From assembly GCA_947498645.1 (NCBI GenBank), contig CANMKS010000001.1, positions 2,580,032-2,644,031 on the forward strand: DNA of 64,000 bases, in the 5' to 3' direction. Position 1 is the first letter of the stretch. Each line of letters starts with the position of its first letter. The notes beneath the pieces are model-generated. The model made no database searches. It saw only the letters and a program-made list of their open reading frames with translations, and was not told the DNA's origin. The stretch is from an uncultured Paracoccaceae bacterium (lineage in GTDB: Bacteria; Pseudomonadota; Alphaproteobacteria; Rhodobacterales; Rhodobacteraceae). The position numbers were made by a program, and so were the translations under genes. Shown piece after piece: positions 1 to 8,385 of the stretch.

Positions 1-1
1 G

Positions 2-529
2 GAGCTTTACCATCGTCTGAATGTTGTGCCGATCGCTGTCCCGTCGCTGGAAGAACGGCGCGAGGATATTCCAGTGCTGGCGGAACACTTCATTGATATC
101 TTCAACAAGGCCCAAGGCCTGCCATTGCGCAAACTGGCAGATGATGCGCGGGCATTGTTGCAGACCATGCATTGGCCCGGCAACGTGCGCCAGTTAAAGA
201 ACGTCGTGGAACGTGTTCTGATCCTTGGGGAAAATTCCGATGAGATTACGGCCCGCGAACTGCCCAGTGGCGACGAAGGCGGCAGTGATGAGGGGCGGAT
301 TGTTCTTGCTGGCGGTCTGGCAACTCTGCCATTGCGCGAAGCCAGAGAGCTGTTTGAGCGTGAATATCTGCTGACCCAGATCAACCGCTTTGGCGGCAAT
401 ATCAGCCGTACCGCGTCCTTTGTTGGCATGGAACGCTCTGCTTTGCACCGCAAGCTGAAATCGCTGGGGGTTGTAACAACCAACAAGGCTGGGGGCCGTG
501 TGGCCTATGTCGAGGATGACGCCGAATGA
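2..529 (+). CDS. ntrX: NtrX-type sigma-54 response regulator, C-terminal part (5' end outside window)
   Basis: The reading frame is open from base 2, so this is the 3' part of a longer gene. The visible 175 residues begin at the end of the AAA+ sigma-54 interaction domain (LYHRLNVVPI, then SLEERREDIP) and finish with a Fis-type helix-turn-helix (GGNISRTASFVGMERSALHRK). The tail FEREYLL...INRFGGNIS is characteristic of NtrX, the response regulator partner of the membrane kinase NtrY in nitrogen and redox control. Its stop overlaps the trkA start (ATGA), matching the ntrYX-trkAH-hfq-hflX order of Rhodobacterales. The receiver domain and Walker A are not in view, so its signalling state cannot be judged. 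Confidence 0.9.
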   Translation, partial: ELYHRLNVVPIAVPSLEERREDIPVLAEHFIDIFNKAQGLPLRKLADDARALLQTMHWPGNVRQLKNVVERVLILGENSDEITARELPSGDEGGSDEGRIVLAGGLATLPLREARELFEREYLLTQINRFGGNISRTASFVGMERSALHRKLKSLGVVTTNKAGGRVAYVEDDAE

Positions 530-1902
530 AGGTGATCATTTGTGGCGCGGGGCAGGTGGGCTGGCAAATTGCCCGGCATTTGTCTGGCGAAAACAACGAT
601 GTCACGGTTGTTGATAACAACCCTGAACTGGTCCGCCGCGCGACTGACACGCTGGATGTTCAAGGCATCGCGGGATTTGCCAGCTACCCTGACGTGCTGG
701 ACCGGGCGGGTGCGCGTGATGCCGATATGATCATCGCCGCCACCTATTCGGACGAGGTGAATATGGTCACCTGTCAGGTGGCGCATTCTGTTTTTTCGGT
801 GCAGCGCAAAATCGCGCGATTGCGGGCGCAAAACTACCTTGAGCAAGGGTATTCGGACCTTTACCGCCGCGACCACCTGCCGATTGATGTTGTCATCTCG
901 CCCGAAAAAGAAGTGGCAGAAGCCGCGTTGCAGCGCCTTGCCGCCCCTGCCGCCTTTGACACTGAGAGCTTTCTGGAAGGCCGCGCGCAACTTTTGGGGA
1001 TTACGATTGACGAAGATTGCCCCGTTATCAACACGCCGCTGCGGCAACTGACCGATCTTTTTTCCACCCTGCGTGCCGTGGTGGTGGGTATTCGCCGTGA
1101 CAGTGCGTTGTTTGTCCCTTCGGCTGGCGACCAGATTTTCCCTGATGATGAATGTTACATCTTTACCCACACCGAAGATATGACACGCACCTTGGAAATC
1201 TTTGGCAAAACCCAGTCAAAACAAGAGCGTATCGTCATTATAGGTGGCGGCAACGTGGGCCTTGGGGTCGCGCAGGCGCTAGAGGCACGGACAGAGCGCG
1301 TGCGCGTCAAGATGATCGAAAAGCATCGTGAATGCGCCGAACGGGCGGCTGACGCGCTGGACCGGACGATTGTGTTGCATGGTGACGGGCTGAATAGCGG
1401 CTTGTTGGAAGAGGCCAATATCAGTTCTGCGGATGCGGTGCTGGCCGTGACGGATGATGACAAGACCAACTTGCTCGCCTCCGTCCGTGCCAAAGAACTG
1501 GGGTGCAAGATGGCCATTACATTGATCAATGACCCCACCCTGGTGCCTTTGATGGGGCCACTGGACATTGACGCCTATATCAACCCGCGCGCCACAACCG
1601 TAAGCTCGATCCTGCGCCATATCCGGCATGGCCGTGTGCGCGGCGTCTATTCGATTGGCGACGCAGAGGCGGAAGTCATCGAAGCGCAGGTCTTGGGGAC
1701 GTCACCGATGGCGGGGCAGCGGGTAAAGGACATCTCATTCCCGGAAGGGACGTTGATCGGCGCGGTCATGAAGGAAGGTCAATTTGTCAGGCCAACGGGC
1801 GAGACCCGGATCGAAGAGGGCGATGTCGTCGCGATCTTTGCCATGGCTGACGATGTGCCGGAAGTCGAACGGCTCTTGCAGGTCTCGATCGACTTTTTCT
1901 GA
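526..1902 (+). CDS. trkA: Trk potassium uptake system, NAD-binding peripheral subunit
   Basis: This 458-residue protein has the duplicated RCK architecture of TrkA, the cytoplasmic regulatory subunit gating the TrkH K+ channel. The first Rossmann motif GAGQVGWQIA lies near residues 6-15, and the second, GGGNVGLGVAQ, near 237. Each half ends in a TrkA-C-like domain. The length equals that of the E. coli protein. It overlaps ntrX by 4 nt and trkH by 1 nt (TGATG), so all three are probably translated from one message. Placement behind ntrYX links K+ uptake with nitrogen and osmotic signalling; that link is inferred from position. Confidence 0.96.
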   Translation: MKVIICGAGQVGWQIARHLSGENNDVTVVDNNPELVRRATDTLDVQGIAGFASYPDVLDRAGARDADMIIAATYSDEVNMVTCQVAHSVFSVQRKIARLRAQNYLEQGYSDLYRRDHLPIDVVISPEKEVAEAALQRLAAPAAFDTESFLEGRAQLLGITIDEDCPVINTPLRQLTDLFSTLRAVVVGIRRDSALFVPSAGDQIFPDDECYIFTHTEDMTRTLEIFGKTQSKQERIVIIGGGNVGLGVAQALEARTERVRVKMIEKHRECAERAADALDRTIVLHGDGLNSGLLEEANISSADAVLAVTDDDKTNLLASVRAKELGCKMAITLINDPTLVPLMGPLDIDAYINPRATTVSSILRHIRHGRVRGVYSIGDAEAEVIEAQVLGTSPMAGQRVKDISFPEGTLIGAVMKEGQFVRPTGETRIEEGDVVAIFAMADDVPEVERLLQVSIDFF

Positions 1903-3422
1903 TGGGTTGGATTGTCCGCCTGCCGTTTTTTGTGGTCCTGATGGGGCTGGGTGCGATTGCGATGATCGTGCCGGCTGCGCATGGCGCGGTTCTGGAAGAT
2001 TTCAACACCATGCGGGTGTTCTTTTACGGCTTCATCCTGTTTTCCGTGCTGACCTTGCTGATTGGACTGGCCACGGCAGGCTACAGCCCCAAAAGCGTGG
2101 CGCGCAGCCAGTTGATAGGGCTGTTGTCAGCGTTCAGCGTGCTGCCCATCATGTTTGCGATCCCTTTCTATGAAGCGGTCGGAAACACGACATTCCTCAA
2201 TGCATGGTTCGAAATGGTATCAAGTTTCACCACAACCGGCGCAACCGTCTATGACAACGCCGGGCGGCTGACGCCATCACAACATTTGTGGCGCGCCTTG
2301 GTCGGCTGGCTGGGCGGGTTGTTGGTTTGGGTCACGGCTGTGTCGATCTTTGCGCCCATGAACCTTGGCGGGTTCGAGGTACGTGCGGCCGCATTTACCG
2401 GCAAAGGTGCGGTAGGGTCATTTACCCAGATTGGCCGGATCGTCGACCCCTCTGAGCGGCTTGTCCGCTATACGCTGTCACTGACACCGATCTATGTCGG
2501 ATTGACCGGCGCGCTTTGGATTGGCCTCGTGATCGCGGGGGAGTTTCCCTACATCGCATTGACCCACGCGATGTCCACGCTCTCGACATCGGGCATTACG
2601 CCTATTGGCGGGCTTTATTTTGCAGCATCCCGGTTCTGGGGCGAACTGCTGATCCTGTGCTTTTTTGCCTTTGCGCTGTCGCGACTGACATTCAGCAGGG
2701 GGCTGACCGGCGAAGGTGATCAGGGGCTGCGGCGTGACCCGGAATTTATCACTGCTTTGGTTTTGATTGGCACAGTGACCGGCATGTTGTTTCTGCGCCA
2801 TTTCATCGGTGCGACTGAAGAGGGCGATGCCGCCAGCCTGACCGATATGGCGTCGGCATTTTGGGGCACTTTGTTCACGGTGGCATCATTTCTGACAACA
2901 ACGGGGTTTGAATCCTACTACTGGGATGGTGCGCGGATCTGGTCGGGGCTCAGCACGCCGGGGCTGTTTTTGATGGGCATGGCCTTGATCGGGGGCGGCG
3001 TCGCCACAACTGCGGGGGGGATCAAGCTGCTGCGTATCTTCGCGCTTTACCGGCATGGCGAACGCGAACAAGAGCGGCTGTTGCACCCGTCGTCTATTGG
3101 CGGCGGTGGCAGAGACGCGCGGCGCATTCGCAAACAGGGGGCGTTCATCTCTTGGGTGTTCTTCATGATTTTTGCGATCAGCATTGCCGTTGTCATGCTC
3201 ATGCTCTCGCTGACCGGGGTGCAGTTTGAAACATCAATGGTGCTGGCTGTCTCTGCGCTGTCAACGACCGGGCCGCTGGCTTCGGTTGCCGCAGAAACGC
3301 CGATTTCCTATTCCGGCATCCCCGATGCGGCCAAGGCCATTCTGGCCTTTGCGATGGTGCTGGGGCGGCTTGAGGCACTGGCGATCATTGCCCTTTTCAA
3401 CCCCGAAATCTGGCAGCGTTAA
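1902..3422 (+). CDS. trkH: Trk potassium uptake system, membrane subunit
   Basis: This 506-residue polytopic protein of the TrkH/KtrB superfamily forms the K+ permeation path. Four P-loop filter-like segments are visible: SFTTTGATVYD, STLSTSGITPIGG, FLTTTGFESYYW and ALSTTGPLASV, each with the conserved filter glycine. Ten or more hydrophobic helices flank them. The ATG overlaps the trkA stop by one base. There is about 117 nt before hfq, so hfq could have its own promoter, although I see no convincing one there. Confidence 0.95.
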   Translation: MGWIVRLPFFVVLMGLGAIAMIVPAAHGAVLEDFNTMRVFFYGFILFSVLTLLIGLATAGYSPKSVARSQLIGLLSAFSVLPIMFAIPFYEAVGNTTFLNAWFEMVSSFTTTGATVYDNAGRLTPSQHLWRALVGWLGGLLVWVTAVSIFAPMNLGGFEVRAAAFTGKGAVGSFTQIGRIVDPSERLVRYTLSLTPIYVGLTGALWIGLVIAGEFPYIALTHAMSTLSTSGITPIGGLYFAASRFWGELLILCFFAFALSRLTFSRGLTGEGDQGLRRDPEFITALVLIGTVTGMLFLRHFIGATEEGDAASLTDMASAFWGTLFTVASFLTTTGFESYYWDGARIWSGLSTPGLFLMGMALIGGGVATTAGGIKLLRIFALYRHGEREQERLLHPSSIGGGGRDARRIRKQGAFISWVFFMIFAISIAVVMLMLSLTGVQFETSMVLAVSALSTTGPLASVAAETPISYSGIPDAAKAILAFAMVLGRLEALAIIALFNPEIWQR

Positions 3423-3539
3423 CGGCTTGACCCAAAGTGATTTTTGGGGGTGGAAACTCGGCAATTGCCACGACATACTGCTCTGCAAGAACGAGGGGGG
3501 CCGGGTCGCGGCCGTAAGAACAAGAAAAAGGGTGTCGCA

Positions 3540-3773
3540 ATGGCTGCCGACAAAGCAAATCTGCAAGATGCGTTTCTTAACCATGTCCGCAAGACCAAGG
3601 TTCCGGTCACAATCTTTTTGGTCAACGGTGTCAAGCTGCAAGGCGTGATTACCTGGTTTGACAGCTTCTGCGTGTTGTTGCGCCGTGATGGTCAATCGCA
3701 GCTTGTCTATAAAAGCGCGATTTCCACGATCATGCCAGCACAGCCGATCAGCCTTTATGAAGGCGAAGAGTAA
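3540..3773 (+). CDS. hfq: RNA-binding protein Hfq
   Basis: This 77-residue Sm-like protein is the hexameric chaperone for small RNA-mRNA pairing. The Sm1 block ([25 protein letters not shown]) and Sm2 block ([13 protein letters not shown]) are intact. The frame stays open upstream, but the ATG at 3540 gives the family N-terminus [10 protein letters not shown] and follows a purine-rich AAAAAGGG. The length fits the short alphaproteobacterial Hfq without the E. coli C-terminal tail. hflX begins 2 nt after the stop, the classic hfq-hflX pair. Its presence makes Hfq-dependent small RNAs plausible in this genome; two candidates are described further on. Confidence 0.97.
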   Translation: MAADKANLQDAFLNHVRKTKVPVTIFLVNGVKLQGVITWFDSFCVLLRRDGQSQLVYKSAISTIMPAQPISLYEGEE

Positions 3774-3775
3774 CT

Positions 3776-5050
3776 TTGCTTGAACACGACAGGCCCGTGA
3801 CGCGGGCTTGGGTGCTGCACCCTGATCTGAAATCCGACCAGACCCGCCGCGATGCTGATCCGGCGCTGGAAGAAGCCGTATCATTGGCCGCGGCCTTGCC
3901 TGATCTGCTGGTCGTTGGGGCAGATGTGGTGCGATTGCCCAAAATTCACCCAGGTAAGCTTTTTGGCAAGGGCAAGATCGAAGAACTGAAAGCGGTACTA
4001 TCCGCCAATGAGATTGAACTGGTTCTGATTGATGGTCCGGTGACGCCTGTGCAACAGCGCAATCTGGAAAAAGAGTGGGGTGTCAAACTGCTCGACCGGA
4101 CCGGGCTGATCCTGGAAATCTTTAGTGACCGCGCGCGCACGTCGGAAGGTGTGTTGCAGGTCGAGATGGCGGCGCTGTCCTATCAGCGCACAAGGCTGGT
4201 GCGCGCCTGGACGCACCTGGAACGGCAGCGCGGCGGATTGGGCTTTGTCGGTGGTCCGGGTGAAACCCAGATCGAGGCCGACCGCCGCGCCATTGACGAA
4301 CAGCTGAACCGCCTGCGCAAGCAACTGGCCAAAGTGGTCAAAACCCGCGAGTTGCACCGTGCATCCCGCGCCAAGGTGCCGTTTCCGATTGTCGCTTTGG
4401 TCGGGTACACCAACGCCGGCAAATCGACCTTGTTCAACTATCTGACCGGGGCAGAGGTCTTTGCCAAAGACATGCTCTTTGCGACGCTGGACCCCACGAT
4501 GCGGAAAATCGTCCTGCCGACCGGGGATGAGGTGATCATGTCCGACACGGTGGGCTTCATCAGCGATCTGCCGACCGAACTGGTCGCCGCATTCCGCGCC
4601 ACGTTGGAAGAGGTGCTGGATGCAGACCTGATCGTGCATGTGCGCGACATCAGCCATGCGCAGACCGAAGAACAGGCCGAAGACGTGCAGGCCATCCTGC
4701 AAAGCCTTGGCGTGGCCGAAGGCGCGCCCATGATCGAGGTCTGGAACAAGGTTGATCTGCTGGAGGGCGACGCGCGCGACGCCGTGATCACGCAGGCCGG
4801 GCGGATGGACGACCTCTATGCGATTTCGGCAGTGACGGGCGAGGGGCTGGATGATCTGCTGGCCGCCATCCCCGACAAGCTGAAAGACCCACGTAGCGAG
4901 GAAAGCCTGTCACTGGCATTTGCAGACGGACGCAAACGGGCGTGGTTGTTCGAGGCTGGCGTTGTGACGCAAGAGGTGCAAACCGAAACAGGCTATGACC
5001 TGACGGTGTTCTGGACTGCCTTGCAGAAGGAACGGTTTGGGCGGTTGTAG
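3776..5050 (+). CDS. hflX: Ribosome-associated GTPase HflX
   Basis: HflX (424 residues) is a GTPase that binds and splits stalled ribosomes. The HflX N-terminal domain carries the GKGK-type segment (HPGKLFGKGKIEEL). The glycine-rich linker GGLGFVGGPGETQIE is followed by the G domain: Walker A GYTNAGKST, switch II DTVGFI, and NKVD. A C-terminal domain closes it. The start is a TTG only 2 nt after the hfq stop, which suggests translational coupling; an internal GTG a few codons later is an alternative. Confidence 0.94.
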   Translation: MLEHDRPVTRAWVLHPDLKSDQTRRDADPALEEAVSLAAALPDLLVVGADVVRLPKIHPGKLFGKGKIEELKAVLSANEIELVLIDGPVTPVQQRNLEKEWGVKLLDRTGLILEIFSDRARTSEGVLQVEMAALSYQRTRLVRAWTHLERQRGGLGFVGGPGETQIEADRRAIDEQLNRLRKQLAKVVKTRELHRASRAKVPFPIVALVGYTNAGKSTLFNYLTGAEVFAKDMLFATLDPTMRKIVLPTGDEVIMSDTVGFISDLPTELVAAFRATLEEVLDADLIVHVRDISHAQTEEQAEDVQAILQSLGVAEGAPMIEVWNKVDLLEGDARDAVITQAGRMDDLYAISAVTGEGLDDLLAAIPDKLKDPRSEESLSLAFADGRKRAWLFEAGVVTQEVQTETGYDLTVFWTALQKERFGRL

Positions 5051-5170
5051 GTTTGTAGTCTCGGTAGGTTGGCTGAGTGCATTCATCAACTGATGCCGGT
5101 GTAATTCGAATGAATGCGGATCAAGTGCATAAGCGGACAACCGGCAAAACGCCGCAATTGTGGCGATAGT

Positions 5171-5199
5171 TTGCACTTTTGAGTTGAAGTTGACATAAT
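5171..5199 (+). promoter_or_regulatory. Sigma-70-type promoter
   Basis: TTGCAC at 5171-5176, a 17-nt spacer and CATAAT at 5194-5199 make a near-consensus housekeeping promoter. An overlapping alternative, TTGACA (5190-5195)-N17-TAACCA (5213-5218), lies just downstream. Either would transcribe the small frame at 5268-5444. Recognised by eye only. Confidence 0.5.
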
Positions 5200-5267
5200 T
5201 CCCCTACGCCTCTAACCAAAAGTACAGGTATCTTGGCCGCACAATCCACGGTAGTTATGCTCTCGAA

Positions 5268-5444
5268 ATGAAAATGATGCATTTTACTTCACCAGTGGGT
5301 GGAGGGAAACATGAAGGCGAGTTCAAGATGTTTGATATTATATTAATCGCACTGTTGGGTGTCGTCGTGTTCCTTGGAGCGCCAGAATCTCAGCGTGCCT
5401 CTGCTCGCACCCCCAAAGGGAAAGCGTCGGCTGTTTCACAGTGA
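5268..5444 (+). CDS. Possible small single-span membrane protein
   Basis: ATG 5268 opens a 58-codon frame; an internal ATG at 5328 gives a 38-residue version with a better-placed AAGGCGAG. The product has one strongly hydrophobic helix (FDIILIALLGVVVFLG) followed by a basic Ser/Ala-rich tail, a profile typical of small inner-membrane proteins. A promoter-like TTGCAC-N17-CATAAT lies about 70 nt upstream. No family was recognised and it may be non-coding. The overlapping 11-codon frame with a strong Shine-Dalgarno at 5311-5346 could couple translation to the ATG at 5328. Confidence 0.35.
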   Translation: MKMMHFTSPVGGGKHEGEFKMFDIILIALLGVVVFLGAPESQRASARTPKGKASAVSQ

Positions 5445-5459
5445 TACAACGACAAAGAC

Positions 5460-5488
5460 TTGCACAACTCTGAATTGCTTTTTAAAAA
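5460..5488 (+). promoter_or_regulatory. Possible sigma-70 promoter for the 5531 gene
   Basis: TTGCAC at 5460-5465, a 17-nt spacer and TAAAAA at 5483-5488, within an A/T-rich run about 45 nt before the next start codon. Weak -10 element; tentative. Confidence 0.35.
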
Positions 5489-5530
5489 AATATAGAATAA
5501 AATGCATTGTAATCATTTGAAGCTGATGCA

Positions 5531-5845
5531 ATGCGGAATTTTTCTCCCGAACTTACAGAACTAAAAATATATACTTCGCAGATTGCCGCCACGCTGGTGG
5601 GCTGCGTCCTGTTGGCGATCGGTGCGTCTGGTGCCGTCGGGGCACATCTTTATCCGATGGAGTCTATTTCATTTCTCGTGCGCCCGACTGAATTGGGTGC
5701 AGCATTTGATCATAGATATTGGGTGGCTTTGTCAGCTGTTGGGCTCTGGCTGGTCTTGTTTGTCTTTCCGCGGAGTGCTGCGATAGCGGCGCTGATCCTG
5801 ATCCTCGTAAAATGGTCCATTCTGACAGGGTTAGTGCCAGTTTGA
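5531..5845 (+). CDS. Small hypothetical membrane protein
   Basis: The product of 104 residues belongs to no family I recognise. Three hydrophobic segments are visible: about residues 17-38 (from QIAATLVGC), 64-81 (WVALSAVGLWLVLFVFP) and 84-102 (AAIAALILILVKW). This suggests an inner-membrane protein with an outside loop between helices 1 and 2. The Shine-Dalgarno is weak and the upstream region AT-rich. The gene ends 22 nt before the convergent end of the acylase gene. It stands alone with no functional context and could be a recent or lineage-specific gene. Confidence 0.5.
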   Translation: MRNFSPELTELKIYTSQIAATLVGCVLLAIGASGAVGAHLYPMESISFLVRPTELGAAFDHRYWVALSAVGLWLVLFVFPRSAAIAALILILVKWSILTGLVPV

Positions 5846-5867
5846 CGTCGGGCAGCGGAGTAGACCG

Positions 5868-8330
5868 CTACTCTACCGGCCGCAACACCGTCACCCCCAC
5901 GGCCGCCGCCCGCGCCAGATCGGGATCAAGCGACATCGGGATGTATTCGCCCCGCCGCCACAGCTCGCCCAGGTTGTCGTAGTGCCGCGATAGCGGGTGC
6001 CCGGATTGCCCTGTTGAGATGATAAAGACCGAACTGTCCGGATCGGCAAAGTCATAGACGCCCCGATAGGCACCAGAATGCACATTCTGGAACGGATGTG
6101 GGTCCACCCCAGAGGTTTTGGCCCGTTGCAATGTGTGGTCGCCGCCGCTGGTGGATTGCCGGATGTTCACCACCCATTCCAGACCCGGTGTTTTGCCCAG
6201 CACCGGGTGGTCATGTGTCGCCACATGCGCGTCGCCCCAGCGCACAGCCTCGATCGCTTCGCCATAGTTCTCGGCGATCCAGATCAGCGCATCATCCAGT
6301 GATTGCCGTGCGATGTCTGTGCAGGTCTCGATCGGGGCCGATTGCAGCACGTCGCACCAGATTGACGCCCCATCAACATCCCGCATCACACGTTCGATAA
6401 ACACAGGGTCTACATGGGTGAATTCAGCCGCCAGCGGCCCCAGCTCGTCCCGGATCAGCCGTTGCTGGAAGGCCCGCGTCCATGCCGCATAGATCAGCGG
6501 CTCTGGCAGGTGTTCGTTCATCTCGCCGTTCCAAGAGGACAGCAGGTTCAGCGCGACCTGACGCCGCCGTTGTGGCGTGCCATCAGGGGCGGCATCGCCG
6601 GTAAACCACAGATCAGCCCCCATCAACGTCGAGAGCGTGCGCGCGGTGAAGCTGACCGTATCCAGCTGTGCCTCGATAAAGCTGTCGCGGGTATGCACTT
6701 CGCGTGCCTGCATCAGCCGTCGCCAGCGATAAATTCGCTGCGTGTCGCCCCAGTCAAAAGCCACATGATTTGGGAAAGGCCGGTCAACGGTCTTGTTGTT
6801 GGTATTGCCGATGATCCCCCCCGGCGGGTCGATGAATTCAGGATTGTCGCTGTATGGGAAGCGACCCAGCCAGCGGTTTTCGGGCAGATAGCCGAACGAT
6901 GGATAGCGCCCCTGGCTTTGGTGCCGCGCATCACGCGCGGGCAGTGCGCCAACGGTCTTCATCGCGATCCTGTTGCGGTCGGCCAGTGTCATGTTCTGGG
7001 CCGGGGCGATGTGGTTTTCACCTGCTGCGATAGCTTCTTCGACGGTGCGCGATTGCATGATTTCCATGGCCGCGGACATGGATGTGTCGCGATCAGACAG
7101 TGCCGTCCATGCCACGGTGGTCACATGGCCGGGTGGGGTGATTGTGCCAAGATCAAACTGATCGCGCGGGATCACCGGGCCATTGGCCGTCCAGCGCAAG
7201 CGCAGTGTGACGGCGGGCGCGTCTTTGATGGTCACAATGCTGTCGCGGGTCCGGAACGGCACCCAGCCGTTGGGGCTGCGGTATTCGTCGGGGTTGTCGG
7301 GGTTCAGCTCTTCGATAAAGACATCCTGATCATCGACTGTGGCTGTGGTCACACCCCAGCCCAACGTATCCCCGCGCCCTGACAAGACGACGGGCATGCC
7401 GGGGATAGTGCCGCCGATGACACCGCCCGAGGTAAGTTCCAGCCGGGCCAGATACCAGATCGACGGAGCCGTTAACCCCAGATGCGGATCATTGGCCAAA
7501 AGCGTTGACCCTGTCGCAGAGCGTGATGGGCTGGCCGCCCATGCGTTGGACGCCCCGGCGAGTGGCGCAGGTCCAATCGGCGACAGCGGGTCATAGGCCA
7601 TGCGCATGTTAGGCGTATAGGCAGGCACATGCGGCACTATTGATGCGTATTCCGGCAAGGCGGCAATGCCGCCGGTGGGGTCATCTGGCAGGATATCGGC
7701 CAGCCGCTCATTGCTCAGCAACAGGGAGGCGCGTGCGCGCAGCACCTCATCCTCAATCCCAGATGTCAGCTGGATCGCCATCAGTTTCAGGATCGCCACA
7801 GAATCGGCAGGCTGCCAAGGCGCCACCGGATGGCTGAACAGCCACATCTCGGGCGCGCCACGTCCGCGCGCGCCTGCGTTGACTTCACTCAGCCAGGCAT
7901 TGACGCCAGCGGAATAGGCGATCAAACCTGCCTTGGTTTCATCCGTCTGGGCATCAACCGATGCCACAGAAAGATTATACAAATCAAAGCGGCGCATCAC
8001 CTCATCAATGCGCAATGTCCGTTCGCCGAAAAGTTCCGACAACCGCCCCTGCACGGTGCGGCGCAGCATCGTCATTTGCCACAGGCGGTCTTGGGCGTGG
8101 GCATAGCCGAGGGCGAAATAGACGTCCTCATTCGTCTGACCAAAGATATGGGGCACATTGGCGTTGTCGCGCACAATCTCGACCGGGGCTGATATGCCTG
8201 CCAGCGTCACCTCGGCGTCGTAGTTGGGCAGGGAGCGCGAGGCGAAATAATAGGCCAGCCCGATCACGGCGACGATCAGGACAATCAATGCGGTGGCAAG
8301 CCGGATAAGCCAGCGAAAAATCAGCGCCAT
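5868..8330 (-). CDS. Penicillin acylase family protein (Ntn hydrolase)
   Basis: The 820-residue protein belongs to the penicillin amidase S45 family: precursors that self-cleave to expose an N-terminal Ser and hydrolyse amide bonds (beta-lactam side chains, N-acyl-homoserine lactones or other acyl amides). An N-terminal hydrophobic helix (LIRLATALIVLIVAVIGLAYYF) serves as signal or anchor. The nucleophile is expected at Ser261 in GASNAWA, after the alpha chain and spacer. Other family blocks are visible: NANVPHIFG, LGYAHAQDR, LLANDPHLGL and GNTNNK. The ATG at 8330 was preferred to an upstream TTG because GGGAG precedes it. It sits 55 nt after livM on the same strand, so it may be the last gene of the liv operon. 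The substrate cannot be predicted. Confidence 0.88.
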   Translation of the reverse strand: MALIFRWLIRLATALIVLIVAVIGLAYYFASRSLPNYDAEVTLAGISAPVEIVRDNANVPHIFGQTNEDVYFALGYAHAQDRLWQMTMLRRTVQGRLSELFGERTLRIDEVMRRFDLYNLSVASVDAQTDETKAGLIAYSAGVNAWLSEVNAGARGRGAPEMWLFSHPVAPWQPADSVAILKLMAIQLTSGIEDEVLRARASLLLSNERLADILPDDPTGGIAALPEYASIVPHVPAYTPNMRMAYDPLSPIGPAPLAGASNAWAASPSRSATGSTLLANDPHLGLTAPSIWYLARLELTSGGVIGGTIPGMPVVLSGRGDTLGWGVTTATVDDQDVFIEELNPDNPDEYRSPNGWVPFRTRDSIVTIKDAPAVTLRLRWTANGPVIPRDQFDLGTITPPGHVTTVAWTALSDRDTSMSAAMEIMQSRTVEEAIAAGENHIAPAQNMTLADRNRIAMKTVGALPARDARHQSQGRYPSFGYLPENRWLGRFPYSDNPEFIDPPGGIIGNTNNKTVDRPFPNHVAFDWGDTQRIYRWRRLMQAREVHTRDSFIEAQLDTVSFTARTLSTLMGADLWFTGDAAPDGTPQRRRQVALNLLSSWNGEMNEHLPEPLIYAAWTRAFQQRLIRDELGPLAAEFTHVDPVFIERVMRDVDGASIWCDVLQSAPIETCTDIARQSLDDALIWIAENYGEAIEAVRWGDAHVATHDHPVLGKTPGLEWVVNIRQSTSGGDHTLQRAKTSGVDPHPFQNVHSGAYRGVYDFADPDSSVFIISTGQSGHPLSRHYDNLGELWRRGEYIPMSLDPDLARAAAVGVTVLRPVE

Positions 8331-8348
8331 GATGGCTCCCCGTGGTTG

Positions 8349-8373
8349 GTCCACCCTGTTTATCAGGGTAGAC
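8349..8373 (-). terminator. Hairpin between livM and the acylase gene
   Basis: Perfect arms ACCCTG / CAGGGT around TTTAT, extended by GTC / GAC after one mismatch. No U-tract follows on the minus strand, so it is more likely an RNA-stabilising or attenuating intercistronic structure than a full terminator. Confidence 0.4.
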
Positions 8374-8385
8374 CGCAAGGACAAG

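Larger units (their letters stand above)
5051..5530 (+). other. AT-rich intergenic region, 480 bp
   Basis: The stretch is clearly richer in A and T than its surroundings, especially 5180-5530. It contains two promoter-like signals (5171-5199 and 5460-5488) and one plausible small reading frame (5268-5444), listed separately. I see no RNA gene, insertion-sequence end or long repeat. A strong Shine-Dalgarno (GGTGGAGGG) at about 5299-5307 precedes an 11-codon frame at 5311-5346 that overlaps the start of the 38-codon version of the small protein. Confidence 0.6.

Noticed and set aside
505-1170. Minus-strand reading frame of 221 codons
   Set aside because: It lies opposite trkA, which has full family motifs. 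The frame shows no recognisable domain, and codon bias belongs to the plus-strand gene.
6414-7382. Plus-strand reading frame of 322 codons inside the acylase gene
   Set aside because: Antisense to the conserved penicillin-acylase sequence, including its LLANDPHLGL and GNTNNK regions; no family features of its own.
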